A DNA stretch of 64,000 nt from Tistlia consotensis USBA 355 (lineage in GTDB: Bacteria; Pseudomonadota; Alphaproteobacteria; Kiloniellales; DSM-21159): positions 728,953 through 792,952 of the forward strand of contig NZ_FWZX01000001.1 of the NCBI RefSeq assembly GCF_900177295.1. Reading direction: 5' to 3'. The position numbers were made by a program, and so were the translations under genes. The notes under the pieces are model-generated. The model was given only the letters and a program-made list of their open reading frames with translations, did not search any database and was not told the origin of the DNA. Below are positions 22,526-31,383 of this stretch, in pieces (the first letter of the stretch is position 1; every line of letters starts with the position of its first letter).

Positions 22526-24154
22526 TCAGTCCGGCGGCGTCGCCTTGGCGGCGATGCCGAGCTGCTCGGCGATCTGGTCAGGCGCCACCGCGAGCATCGC
22601 GAAGGCGAGCAGCGGTACCGGCTCGGACGGCCTGATCTCGACCTCCAGGCGCCCGGGATTAGCCAGGAACTCCTGCACCGCGAGCCCCAGGTCGCGCGGC
22701 ATCTGGCCCTGGCGCAGCGCCTCGGCGACCTGGAAGGCGGCGACCTGGCGCAGCTGCTTGGCGGTCATGCCCTGCTCTCCGGCCGGGCCGGTCAGGATGG
22801 CGTCGAGGCCGCCCTCGTCGATCAGGGTCAGGCTGGCCGAAGCGAGCTTGGCCTTGCCCGCGACCTTGTCCAGCGCTTCCGGATCCTCGAGCAGCTGATC
22901 CTCGTTGAGCTTCAGCACGTGCGCCTTCACCTCGAGCGACGCGGCCTTCGGCAGCTCCAGCAGCAGCGAGCGCAGGTCGACCTCGCCGCCGTCGGGCGCC
23001 AGCAGCGCGACGCTGTGCAGGCGGAAGCCGGGGCCGTAGCCGGCGGCCTCGATCGGCGCCCAGAAGCGGGCGAGGGCCGGGTCCTGGCCGGAGAAGGTCA
23101 GGCCGTCGAGCGTCATTTCCTGGCGCAGGTTCTCGTCGACGGTCCGGTCCTCGATCGCCAGGCTGGCCAGGCGCAGGTCGACCTTGTCGTCGTGCAGGCG
23201 CACGTCCTCGAGCCGCATGGTTCCGGCCGGGGCCCGCGGCGGGATCAGGTCGCCGAGCTGGCCCGAAGCGATCAGGGTCAGGTCGAGGTCGGTCAGGCCG
23301 CCCTGCGCCACTTCCAGGCGCCGGCTCTCGGTCTCGTCGACCGCCATCCGCTCGAAGTGCAGCGTCGCCAGGCGGCCGCGGACCAGCTGCCCGAGCTCGG
23401 CGTGGGCCAGGGAGCCGCGCAGCGACGGCGGCGGGGCCGGCGCCGGCTGCCCGGCGGCCGCCCCTTCCCCGGGCGTCGCGTCGGGCTTGTCGGAGGGCGT
23501 CCCGCCGGCGGCGCCCTGGTCGGCAGGCGTCTCGCCGGGCGGCGGCGCCAGCGACTCGTCCTGGCGCTGGTCCGGCAGGCTGGCCGTCTGGTCGGGCGGC
23601 GGCGGCTTCCTGATCTTGAAGGTGCCGGGCACGTGCTCGACGAAGGGCTGGGCCGGATTGACCGCTCCAGAGCGGTCGAAGCTGATCTGCTCGACGCTGC
23701 CCGAATCGAACGACAGGCGCCCGGTCCAGGTCTCCGGGCCGGTCGCCGGGCTGTCGTCGAACACCATTTCCCGCAGCGCGACCCGGTCGATCCGCCAGCG
23801 GCCCCAGTCGGTGGCGACGACGACCCCCTCGGCCGCTCCGGAGTGGAAGCGCAGGCCCTCGCTGCCCTCGATCACGAGCCCCTTCGCGGACAGCGTGGCC
23901 ACCGTCAGGGTGAAGGGATCCTCGAGCGCCGGGGCCGATATCTCCAGGCCGTGCACCGTGCCGCCGCGCGCGAAGAGGGCGACGTCGAGCGATCGGTAGC
24001 TGACCTCGGCGCCCGGCCCGAGCCGCTCCTGCAGCTGGTCCAGCGCGACGCGCCAGTTCTCCTCGACCTGGTTGCGCAGCGTGACGCCGACGGCGACCGC
24101 CGCCGCGGCGACCACCAAGAGCGCCGCACCGGCGACCAGCAGTCCTCTCCGCAT
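22526..24154 (-). CDS. Large membrane-anchored periplasmic protein, unrecognised
   Basis: A 542-residue protein with one N-terminal membrane segment (residues about 5-25) and no other clear helix, so most of it should face the periplasm. Residues 35-165 and 260-430 are beta-rich and repetitive in feel, somewhat like DUF945 (YdgA) or AsmA-type proteins. A low-complexity linker rich in Pro, Gly, Asp and Gln (about 190-250) joins the halves. I cannot name a function. It is convergent with rnhA (21 nt) and is 240 nt downstream of the peroxiredoxin gene on the same strand. Confidence 0.65.
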   Translation of the reverse strand: MRRGLLVAGAALLVVAAAAVAVGVTLRNQVEENWRVALDQLQERLGPGAEVSYRSLDVALFARGGTVHGLEISAPALEDPFTLTVATLSAKGLVIEGSEGLRFHSGAAEGVVVATDWGRWRIDRVALREMVFDDSPATGPETWTGRLSFDSGSVEQISFDRSGAVNPAQPFVEHVPGTFKIRKPPPPDQTASLPDQRQDESLAPPPGETPADQGAAGGTPSDKPDATPGEGAAAGQPAPAPPPSLRGSLAHAELGQLVRGRLATLHFERMAVDETESRRLEVAQGGLTDLDLTLIASGQLGDLIPPRAPAGTMRLEDVRLHDDKVDLRLASLAIEDRTVDENLRQEMTLDGLTFSGQDPALARFWAPIEAAGYGPGFRLHSVALLAPDGGEVDLRSLLLELPKAASLEVKAHVLKLNEDQLLEDPEALDKVAGKAKLASASLTLIDEGGLDAILTGPAGEQGMTAKQLRQVAAFQVAEALRQGQMPRDLGLAVQEFLANPGRLEVEIRPSEPVPLLAFAMLAVAPDQIAEQLGIAAKATPPD

Positions 24155-24393
24155 CCAGGCGTCCTCTCGTCTCCAGCGCTTCCTTTTGGCCGGCAGTCTA
24201 GAGCAAATGCGGCGCTCCGGAAAGCAAGGGTTGTCGTCGATATGGACGGTAAACTATTTCTGAATCAAATACTTATAGAGGGATCGGAGGCGTCGTGCGG
24301 CAGCCCGCCGCGCCGGGCCCCGTCATCCACCCGGAAAGCGAAGGCGGCGGCCGGGCCGGCCGCCGCCTCGCGCCGTCCGAGGGCGACAGAGGC
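24155..24393. other. AT-rich gap with a candidate promoter
   Basis: This 239-base gap contains an unusually AT-rich patch (24241-24280) for this genome. On the minus strand TTTCCG (complement of 24218-24223), 17 bases and TAGACT (complement of 24195-24200) form a plausible promoter about 40 nt before the 24154 start. No gene is visible in it. Confidence 0.4.
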
Positions 24394-24876
24394 TCAGAGC
24401 ACGTTCAGCACGGCCTCGGCGCTCGACACCTCGAAGGCGCCCGGCTGCTCGACATGCAGCGCCTTGACCACGCCGTCGTCGACGACCATGGCGTAGCGCT
24501 GCGAGCGCTTGCCCATGCCGAAGCCCGAGGCGTCGAAGGACAGACCGAGGGCGTCGGTGAACTCGCCGTTGCCGTCCGCCAGCATCATGACCTTGTCGCC
24601 GGCCCCCTGGTCGCGGCCCCAGGCGTCCATCACGAAGGCATCGTTGACCGACACGCAGGCGATCCGGTCGACGCCCTTGGCGCGGATCTCGTCGGCCCTC
24701 TGGATGAAGCCGGGCAGGTGCTTGGCCGAGCAGGTCGGCGTGAAGGCGCCGGGCAGCGCGAAGACCACGACCTTCTTGCCGCCGAACAGCTCGTCGGTGG
24801 TCACCTCCTGGATACCGTCGCTGGTCTTCAGCTTCATCTTGGCGCTGGGAATCTTGTCGCCGACCTTGATCGTCAT
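24394..24876 (-). CDS. Peroxiredoxin (Prx5-type, redoxin family)
   Basis: A 160-residue cytoplasmic thiol peroxidase. The peroxidatic Cys lies in PGAFTPTCS (near residue 49) with the conserved Pro, Thr and, downstream, Arg; a second Cys in ACVSVNDAFVMDAWG (near 74) is the usual family position. I use ATG 24876, preceded by GGGGGAAGC; a longer frame adds 16 unconserved residues. It reduces hydrogen peroxide or alkyl hydroperoxides with thioredoxin or glutaredoxin/GSH. It follows dsbD by 151 nt on the same strand, but has no signal peptide, so direct partnership with DsbD is doubtful. Confidence 0.92.
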   Translation of the reverse strand: MTIKVGDKIPSAKMKLKTSDGIQEVTTDELFGGKKVVVFALPGAFTPTCSAKHLPGFIQRADEIRAKGVDRIACVSVNDAFVMDAWGRDQGAGDKVMMLADGNGEFTDALGLSFDASGFGMGKRSQRYAMVVDDGVVKALHVEQPGAFEVSSAEAVLNVL

Positions 24877-25027
24877 GGTGCTTCCCCCTTCGTGCTTGCC
24901 AGGGTTGGGAAATGGCTCGAGCACGCCGGCCGGCGCGCTCGCCCCTCACAGATAGGCCGTCCGGGCTCGCCCGCCAAGCGTGCCGCGCGGCGCCGCGGCC
25001 CGGCGCCGGCCGCAACCCCTCGCCGCG

Positions 25028-27181
25028 CTAGTCGCGCGCCGCCAGATGCCCGGACGGGCCGGCCGCGGCCAGGGCCGAGAGCACCTGCTCGACGGTCAGC
25101 AGCTCGGGCAGCGGCTTGCCGTTGGGCGCCGCCGGGCCGTAGACGGCGTTGAAGGGGATGCCGTAGCGGCCGAAGCCGGCCAGGTAGCCGGCGATCGCCG
25201 GGTCGGGCCGGGTCCAGTCGCCGCGCAGGCGCACGATGCCCTTGCCGCCCAGCGCCGCCTGGACCTGCGGGTCGTCGAGCACCAGGGCCTTGTTGACCTG
25301 GCAGGTGATGCACCAGTCGGCCGTGACGTCGACGAAGACGACCTTGCCCTCGGCGACCAGGGCCGGGATCGCCGCGACGTCGAGCGGCTGCCAGCCGGCC
25401 TCGTGGCTCGCGCCCGCCCGCCCGCCGGGCGTCGGCTGCGGCCAGGCGGCGACGACCAGCAGCAGCGCGACCAGGGCCGCGCCGCCGAGGGCCGCGGCCG
25501 GGCGCGGCAGGCGGCGGCGCAGGGCGATCAGCAGCGCGACGGCGCCGAGCAGCAGGGCGACGCCGGCGGTCGGCAGCCAGCCGAGCTGCACGGCCAGCAC
25601 CGAGAGCAGCCAGGCAGCCGTGCCGACCAGCGCGAGGCCGAGCAGCCGGCGCAGGGTGATCATCCAGCGACCGGGCCGCGGCAGCCGGGTCGCCAGCCCG
25701 GGCGCCGCGGCGACCAGCAGGTAGGGCAAGGCGAGGCCGAGGCCGAGGGCCGTGAAGACGGCGAGGATCTCCGGCGCGCCGCGCGACAGCGCGAAGCCGA
25801 CCGCGGTGCCCAGGAAGGGCGCCGAGCAGGGCGTCGCCAGCAGGGTCGCGAAGGCGCCGGTCAGGAAGTTGCCGGCCAGGCTGTGGCCGCCGGTGCCGCC
25901 CGGGCCGTGACCGATCGTCGCCACGCCGCCGAGCCAGCCGGGCAGCGGGATCTCGAAGAGGCCGAAGAGGTTGAGCGCGAACAGCACGACCAGCAGGGCC
26001 ATCGCGGCGAGGAACAGCGGCTGCTGGAACTGGATGCCCCAGCCGACCGCCAGCCCCGCCGCCTTGACCGCGATCGCGGCGCCGGCGAGCAGCAGGAAGG
26101 ACGCCAGGATGCCCGCGGCCGAGGCCAGGAAGGACAGCCGCACCGCCCCGGTCTCGCGGCCGCCGTGGCCGATCGCCGAGAGCAGCTTGATCGACAGCAC
26201 CGGCAGCACGCAGGGCATCAGGTTGAGGATCAGGCCGCCGAGCAGCGCCAGCCCGAGAATCGCCGCGAGGCCGCCGAAGCCCGCCGCGCGCTCGCCCGCG
26301 GGCCCCTCCGGTGCCGCGGCCAGCGGCTGCAGGGTCGTCGCCTGTTCCAGGCCGCGGTTGCCGTCGACCAGGGTCAGGGTCGCCGGCGTGCCGGCGACCG
26401 GCCGCTCGCCCTGGGGCCCGAAGGTGACCGGTAGCGTCAGCGTGGCGCTGCGCTTGTCCGCCGCCAGCTTCACCGCGGGCGCGCCGAAGCGCAGGTCCGA
26501 CCCGGTCTCGACCAGCAGGTCCGGCGCGAGGAGCGGGACTGCCGAGCGGACCTGGGCGACCAAAGTCGGCTTCGTCGCCGTGCCGCCGACCCCGGTCCGC
26601 TCCAGCGTCAGGCCGCTGTGGCCGCTGCCCTGCTCGGGCACGCGCGCCTCGAAGCGGTCGATCAGGAAGGCCTCGCGGGCAGGCCTGGCGGCGCCCGGCG
26701 GCAGGTCGAGCGTCAGCGTCGCGCTCTGCGGCACGCAGATCTCGGCGCAGACCAGGTAGTCGACCTTGGCCGTCAGCGCGAGCGGCCGGCCCGGGTCGGC
26801 GGCCTTGGCCGCGATCGGGAAGACGACCTCCTTCTCGTAGCCGAAGGTGTCCAGGCCGAACAGCGTGAAGCGGTGCGGCACCGGCCATTCGAAGCGGGTC
26901 GAGGCGAGGTTGCCCGAGCCCGACCAGTCGACGCTGACCGGGAAGCCGGCGTCGCCGGGCGAGCGCCAGTAGGTCTTCCAGCCGTCCTTGAGCTCGATCT
27001 GCAACCCGAGCTTCGGCTCGCCCGTTTCACCGATGGCGTCCGCGGCCGCGACCAGGCGCAGCCGGCCCTGGTCGTTGTCGACCCAGGGACCGGCGGCGGC
27101 GCGGGCCCCGGAGACGGCACAGGCGCTGCCGAGTGTCAGCGCGGCGAGAAGCAAGAACAGGCGGCGAAGCAGAACGGACAT
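25028..27181 (-). CDS. Thiol:disulfide interchange protein, DsbD/ScsB family
   Basis: A 717-residue inner-membrane reductant conductor. Order: signal peptide (1-27), periplasmic DsbD-alpha/ScsB-like beta domain (about 30-270), eight-helix DsbD membrane domain (about 300-560) with the Cys pair in MPCVLPVLSIK and ATPCSAPF, then a C-terminal thioredoxin domain with ADWCITCQVNK (near 635). It passes electrons from cytoplasmic thioredoxin to periplasmic proteins. The ATG at 27181 gives the signal peptide; the open frame upstream overlaps yqgE on the other strand. The long N-terminal domain fits ScsB-like members better than E. coli DsbD. Confidence 0.9.
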   Translation of the reverse strand: MSVLLRRLFLLLAALTLGSACAVSGARAAAGPWVDNDQGRLRLVAAADAIGETGEPKLGLQIELKDGWKTYWRSPGDAGFPVSVDWSGSGNLASTRFEWPVPHRFTLFGLDTFGYEKEVVFPIAAKAADPGRPLALTAKVDYLVCAEICVPQSATLTLDLPPGAARPAREAFLIDRFEARVPEQGSGHSGLTLERTGVGGTATKPTLVAQVRSAVPLLAPDLLVETGSDLRFGAPAVKLAADKRSATLTLPVTFGPQGERPVAGTPATLTLVDGNRGLEQATTLQPLAAAPEGPAGERAAGFGGLAAILGLALLGGLILNLMPCVLPVLSIKLLSAIGHGGRETGAVRLSFLASAAGILASFLLLAGAAIAVKAAGLAVGWGIQFQQPLFLAAMALLVVLFALNLFGLFEIPLPGWLGGVATIGHGPGGTGGHSLAGNFLTGAFATLLATPCSAPFLGTAVGFALSRGAPEILAVFTALGLGLALPYLLVAAAPGLATRLPRPGRWMITLRRLLGLALVGTAAWLLSVLAVQLGWLPTAGVALLLGAVALLIALRRRLPRPAAALGGAALVALLLVVAAWPQPTPGGRAGASHEAGWQPLDVAAIPALVAEGKVVFVDVTADWCITCQVNKALVLDDPQVQAALGGKGIVRLRGDWTRPDPAIAGYLAGFGRYGIPFNAVYGPAAPNGKPLPELLTVEQVLSALAAAGPSGHLAARD

Positions 27182-27206
27182 CCCTGGGCCTGGAGGAACG
27201 GTAACC

Positions 27207-27234
27207 TTTTTCTGAGGTCTGGCTGGCATATAAT
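27207..27234 (+). promoter_or_regulatory. Candidate yqgE promoter
   Basis: A perfect TATAAT at 27229-27234 stands out in this GC-rich genome. TTTTTC at 27207-27212 is a weak -35 with a 16-base spacer. The start would be near 27241, 67 nt before yqgE. The nearly palindromic TATAATA could also serve dsbD on the other strand. Confidence 0.5.
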
Positions 27235-27307
27235 AGCTTCCAGGACACACGACATCGTCACGAAGTCGTGCGGCGATACGTCCGCTGGCCGCAGCGGGGA
27301 ACGAGCG

Positions 27308-27907
27308 ATGAGCAAGCAGCGAGCGTCCATGTTCGATCGTCTGAGCGAGGCCGAGGGCAACTTCCTGACCGGCAAGCTCCTGATCGCCATGCCGTCGATG
27401 CAGGACCCCTGGTTCGAGCGCTCGGTGGTCTACCTCTGTGCCCACAGCGAGGAGTGGGCCATGGGGCTGGTGCTGAACCGCCTGGTCGAGAGCCTGAGCT
27501 TCCCCGACCTGCTGGAGCAGCTCGGCATCGAGTCGGCGACCGAACGGGCGATCCGGGTGCACTTCGGCGGCCCGGTCGAGACCGGGCGCGGCTTCGTGCT
27601 GCACTCGACCGAGTACCTCCAGGATTCGAGCCTGCAGATCGACGACGGCGTGGCCCTGACCGCGACGGTCGACATCCTGCGCGACATCGCCCACGACCGC
27701 GGCCCGCGCCGCCACCTGCTGGCGCTCGGCTACGCCGGCTGGGGACCGGGCCAGCTCGACCAGGAGATCCAGGCCAACGGCTGGCTGATCGTCGATCCCG
27801 ACGAGACCCTGCTGTTCGACTCGGACCTCGAGGGCAAGTGGCAGAAGGCGGTCGACAAGATCGGCCTCGACGTCGCCAAGCTGAGCGGCTTCGCCGGCCA
27901 CGCCTGA
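27308..27907 (+). CDS. YqgE/AlgH family protein (DUF179)
   Basis: A 199-residue soluble protein of the YqgE/AlgH family, recognised by GKLLIAMPSMQDPWFERSVVY (near residue 22), the HFGGPV motif (near 78) and LALGYAGWGPGQLDQEI (near 140). Its biochemical role is not firmly known; AlgH in Pseudomonas was linked to alginate regulation, while other data suggest a general role. I start at ATG 27308 because the frame upstream belongs to the region antisense to dsbD. It is divergent from dsbD and convergent with a GNAT gene. Confidence 0.9.
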   Translation: MSKQRASMFDRLSEAEGNFLTGKLLIAMPSMQDPWFERSVVYLCAHSEEWAMGLVLNRLVESLSFPDLLEQLGIESATERAIRVHFGGPVETGRGFVLHSTEYLQDSSLQIDDGVALTATVDILRDIAHDRGPRRHLLALGYAGWGPGQLDQEIQANGWLIVDPDETLLFDSDLEGKWQKAVDKIGLDVAKLSGFAGHA

Positions 27908-27943
27908 GCCCCGCTGCGCCCCGGCCGCGGCCCCGCCCGCCGG

Positions 27944-28588
27944 TCAGTCGCGGCGTGCCTTCCAGTCCGCGTCGACCAGGCCGTAGAGCACGTGGTCCTG
28001 CCAGCGGCCGTCGATCATCAGGTAGCCGCGCGCCAGCCCCTCCTCGGTGAAGCCGAGCTTCTCCAGCAGCCCCCGGCTCGGCCGGTTCCCCGGCAGGCAG
28101 GCGGCCTCGACCCGGTGCAGGCCGAGCGGACCGAAGCTCCAGTCGAGCAGCTCGACCAGGGCCTCGTGCATGTAGCCCTGGCGCGCGTAGCGCCGGCCGA
28201 TCCAGTAGCCCAGGCTGGCCGACTGCGAGACGCCGCGCCTGACGTTGGTCAGCGAGGCGCCGCCGACCAGCGCGTCCGCGCCTCTCGGCTCGCCCGGCCC
28301 GGCCGCCTCGGCGCGCCGGAAGATCAGGAAGGAGAAGCCGCTGCGCGCCTGCCGCTCGCGGGCGTACTGGCGGATGCGGCGGCGGAAGGCCGGCACGGTC
28401 AGGGCGTCGGCCGGCCAGGTCGGCTCCCAGGGCGTCAGGAAGCCGCGGCTCTCGCGCCGCAGCTCCGACCAGGCACGCCAGTCGTCGATCGTCGGCGGAC
28501 GCAGATAGACGCGGGCGGCGTTCAGGCGAGGTCCGAGCGCCGCGGACCACAGGCGGGGCAGCCCGCGGACCAGCGGCCCGGACCTCAT
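27944..28588 (-). CDS. GNAT acetyltransferase, RimJ/RimL-like
   Basis: A 214-residue GNAT-fold acetyltransferase. The acetyl-CoA loop is seen as GYWIGRRYARQGYMHEAL (R/Q-x-x-G-x-G/A region, near residue 130), and LHRVEAACLPGNRPSRGLLEKLGF (near 155) matches the RimJ family. Substrate may be the N-terminus of a ribosomal or other protein. Its ATG overlaps the stop of the M16 peptidase gene by 4 bases, so it is the third gene of a thrC-M16-GNAT unit. Confidence 0.88.
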   Translation of the reverse strand: MRSGPLVRGLPRLWSAALGPRLNAARVYLRPPTIDDWRAWSELRRESRGFLTPWEPTWPADALTVPAFRRRIRQYARERQARSGFSFLIFRRAEAAGPGEPRGADALVGGASLTNVRRGVSQSASLGYWIGRRYARQGYMHEALVELLDWSFGPLGLHRVEAACLPGNRPSRGLLEKLGFTEEGLARGYLMIDGRWQDHVLYGLVDADWKARRD

Positions 28589-29877
28589 GCCCCGGCGGCG
28601 GCCACCCTCGGCGCCGGGCCGCCCAGGCGCTCGAGCAGCCGATCGTAGCTCTCGACACCGGCGGCCGGCCCGAGCAGGGTCAGGCTCGGCGGGCTGGACA
28701 GCAGGCGGCCGACCAGACGGAGAATGTCGTCGGGGCCGACGGCCTCGATCTTCGCGACGACCTCTTCCGGCGGGATCGGCCGGCCGTGGGCCAGGATGTT
28801 GCCGCCCAGGGCCTCGGCGCGCGCGCTGGTCCGTTCGCGGCTCATCAGCACCGAGGCCTTGAGCTGCGCCTTGGCCCGCTGCAGCTCCGCCTCGCCGACC
28901 GGCGCACCCGCCACCTTGCCGAGCTCGTCGCAGAAGATCGGCAGCAGCTCGCCGGCCTCGGCCTCGCCGGTGCCGGCGTAGAGGCCGAACAGCCCGCTGT
29001 CGGACTGGCTCTGCAGGAACGAGAAGATCGAGTAGACGAGGCCGCGCTTCTCGCGCACCTCCTGGAACAGCCGCGAGGACATGCCGCCGCCGAACAGGGT
29101 CGAGAAGACCTGGCCGGGGTAGTAGTCGGGATCCTCGATGCCGAAGCCCTCGAAGCCGAGCAGCAGGTGCAGCTGCTCCAGGTCGCGCTCGAAGCGCGCC
29201 TCGCCGCCGGCGTAGCGCGGCGGCGCCTGCTCGGCGACGCTCTCGCTGCGGTGCCCGCCGAAGGCCGCGGCCCCGAGCTCGACCAGGCGCTCGTGCTCCA
29301 GTCGTCCGGCGGCCGCCAGCACCATGCGGCGGGCGCCGTAGCGCGACTGCTGGTAGTCGAAGAGGGCCTGGCGCGGCAACACGGCGACGATCTCCGGGCG
29401 GCCGAGCACCGGCCAGCCGATCGGCTGGTCCGGATAGGCGACCTCCTGGAAGTAGTCGAAGATGATGTCGTCGGGCGTGTCCTCGGCCTGGCCGATCTCC
29501 TGCAGCACCACGGCGCGCTCGCGCTTCAGCTCCTCCTCGTCGTAGGTCGAGCGCTGCAGGATGTCCGAGAGGATGTCGAGCGCGAGCGGCAGGTCGTCGG
29601 CCAGCACCTTGGCGTAGTAGGCCGTGGTCTCGCGCCCGGTGTAGGCATTGAGGTGGCCGCCGACCGCCTCGATCTCCTCGGCGATCGCCTGGGCCGAGCG
29701 GTTGCTCGTGCCCTTGAAGGCCATGTGCTCCAGCAGGTGCGCGACGCCGTTGGCCTCTGCCGGTTCGTGGCGCGTGCCGACGCCGACCCAGACGCCGATC
29801 GAGGCGCTCTCGACCGTGTCCATGCGGTCGCTGGCGACGGTCAGGCCGTTCGGCAGGGTGGTGACGGTGACGCTCAT
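28585..29877 (-). CDS. M16-family zinc peptidase (mitochondrial processing peptidase-like)
   Basis: A 430-residue insulinase-family peptidase. The inverted zinc motif HLLEHMAFKGT (HxxEH, near residue 48) and the distal Glu in ERAVVLQEIGQAEDTPDD (near 125) are intact, so this is the catalytic type of subunit. Two M16 halves are visible. It is related to the ancestor of the mitochondrial processing peptidase. Its ATG overlaps the thrC stop by 4 bases, an arrangement common in alphaproteobacteria. Confidence 0.93.
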   Translation of the reverse strand: MSVTVTTLPNGLTVASDRMDTVESASIGVWVGVGTRHEPAEANGVAHLLEHMAFKGTSNRSAQAIAEEIEAVGGHLNAYTGRETTAYYAKVLADDLPLALDILSDILQRSTYDEEELKRERAVVLQEIGQAEDTPDDIIFDYFQEVAYPDQPIGWPVLGRPEIVAVLPRQALFDYQQSRYGARRMVLAAAGRLEHERLVELGAAAFGGHRSESVAEQAPPRYAGGEARFERDLEQLHLLLGFEGFGIEDPDYYPGQVFSTLFGGGMSSRLFQEVREKRGLVYSIFSFLQSQSDSGLFGLYAGTGEAEAGELLPIFCDELGKVAGAPVGEAELQRAKAQLKASVLMSRERTSARAEALGGNILAHGRPIPPEEVVAKIEAVGPDDILRLVGRLLSSPPSLTLLGPAAGVESYDRLLERLGGPAPRVAAAGA

Positions 29878-31295
29878 GCCGCGGCTCCCGCCAGGGCGGA
29901 CCGGGAGCGGATGTGCGCCTTCAGGACCTCGGTGTCGGCCGGCAGCACCTCGAAGCGCTCCGGGCGCTCGTAGAGGTCGGCGAGGCGCGGCGGCAGCGGC
30001 GGCCGCTCGCCGGTCGCCTTCTCGACCGCGTCGGGGAACTTCGCCGGATGGGCCGTGCCGAGGGCCACGACCGGCAGCCGGCGATCGAGCTCCAGGCTGC
30101 GCGCCGCCGCGGTGCCGACCGCACTGTGCGGGTCGATGAGCTCGCCGGATTCCTGCCGGCGCAGGGCCATCTCGGCCAGCGTGCCGGCGTCGTCGAGCCG
30201 GAAGCCCTGGAAATCGCTGCGGATCGCCTGCCAGAGCTGCTCGCCGAGCTCGACCCGCCGCGCCTCGCGGAAGCGGTCCAGCAGGCTGCGCACCAGCGCC
30301 CCGTCCCGGTCGGCGGCCTCGAAGAGCAGGCGCTCGAAGTTGCTCGAGACCTGGATGTCCATCGAGGGCGAGAGGGTCGGCACGACAGTCTCCATGGCCA
30401 GCGCGCCGGTCTCGAAGAAGCGGGCCAGGATGTCGTTGGCGTTGGAGGCGACGACCAGGGTCTCGATCGGCAGGCCCATGCGCTTGGCGGCGTAGCCGGC
30501 GAAGACGTTGCCGAAGTTGCCGGTCGGCACGACGAAGGCCAGCGGCCGGCGGCCCCCGGGCCCGATGGCGCCCAGCGCCAGGCCGGCGGCGAAGTAGTAG
30601 ACGATCTGGGCCATGACCCGGGCCCAGTTGATCGAGTTGACCGCCGAGAGCGGGAGCTCGGCGCGGAAGCCGCGGTCGTTGAACAGCGCCTTCACCAGGT
30701 CCTGGCAGTCGTCGAAGCTGCCCTCGATCGCGATGTTGTGGACGTTGGCGGCCTGGACCGTGGTCATCTGCCGGCGCTGCACCTCGCTGGTCCGGCCCTT
30801 CGGATGCAGCATGAAGATCTCGACGTGGGCGCGATCGCGGCAGGCCTCGATCGCCGCCGAGCCGGTGTCGCCGGAGGTCGCGCCGACGATGGTCAGGCGC
30901 TGGCCGCGCGCCGACAGGATGGCGTCGAACAGCAGGCCGAGCAGCTGCAGCGCGACGTCCTTGAAGGCGAGCGTCGGCCCGTGGAACAGCTCGAGCAGCC
31001 AGAGCCGCGCGTCGAGCTGCTTCAGCGGCGTGACGGCGGCGTGCTCGAAGCCGGCATAGGCCTCGGCGACCAGCAGGTCGAAGCGCTCGGCGACCACCGA
31101 GCCGACGACGAAGGGCCGCATGATCCGGGCCGCCAGCTCGGGATAGGGCAGGCCGGCCAGCTCATCGAGGTCGGCCGCGGAGAAGTGCGGCCAGGCCTCG
31201 GGCAGGTACAGGCCGCCGTCCGACGCCAGGCCGGTCAGCAGGACCTCGTCGAAACCGAGGACCGGGGCGTCGCCCCGGGTCGAGCAATAGCGCAT
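29874..31295 (-). CDS. thrC: Threonine synthase
   Basis: A 473-residue PLP enzyme of the longer (fungal/proteobacterial) threonine synthase class. The PLP lysine is in GPTLAFKDVALQLLG (near residue 112) and the phosphate cup in VPTGNFGNVFAGY (near 260). It converts O-phosphohomoserine, made by ThrB, into threonine. It is the promoter-proximal gene of thrC-M16-GNAT, with ATGA overlaps to its successor. Confidence 0.95.
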   Translation of the reverse strand: MRYCSTRGDAPVLGFDEVLLTGLASDGGLYLPEAWPHFSAADLDELAGLPYPELAARIMRPFVVGSVVAERFDLLVAEAYAGFEHAAVTPLKQLDARLWLLELFHGPTLAFKDVALQLLGLLFDAILSARGQRLTIVGATSGDTGSAAIEACRDRAHVEIFMLHPKGRTSEVQRRQMTTVQAANVHNIAIEGSFDDCQDLVKALFNDRGFRAELPLSAVNSINWARVMAQIVYYFAAGLALGAIGPGGRRPLAFVVPTGNFGNVFAGYAAKRMGLPIETLVVASNANDILARFFETGALAMETVVPTLSPSMDIQVSSNFERLLFEAADRDGALVRSLLDRFREARRVELGEQLWQAIRSDFQGFRLDDAGTLAEMALRRQESGELIDPHSAVGTAAARSLELDRRLPVVALGTAHPAKFPDAVEKATGERPPLPPRLADLYERPERFEVLPADTEVLKAHIRSRSALAGAAA

Positions 31296-31383
31296 CAGTC
31301 ATTCCAACGATCGGGAGCAGGCACTCTAGGGTCGGCGGGCCTGCGGCGGCAAGGCGCAGCGCCCGCGGGACCGGGCCGGCGCC

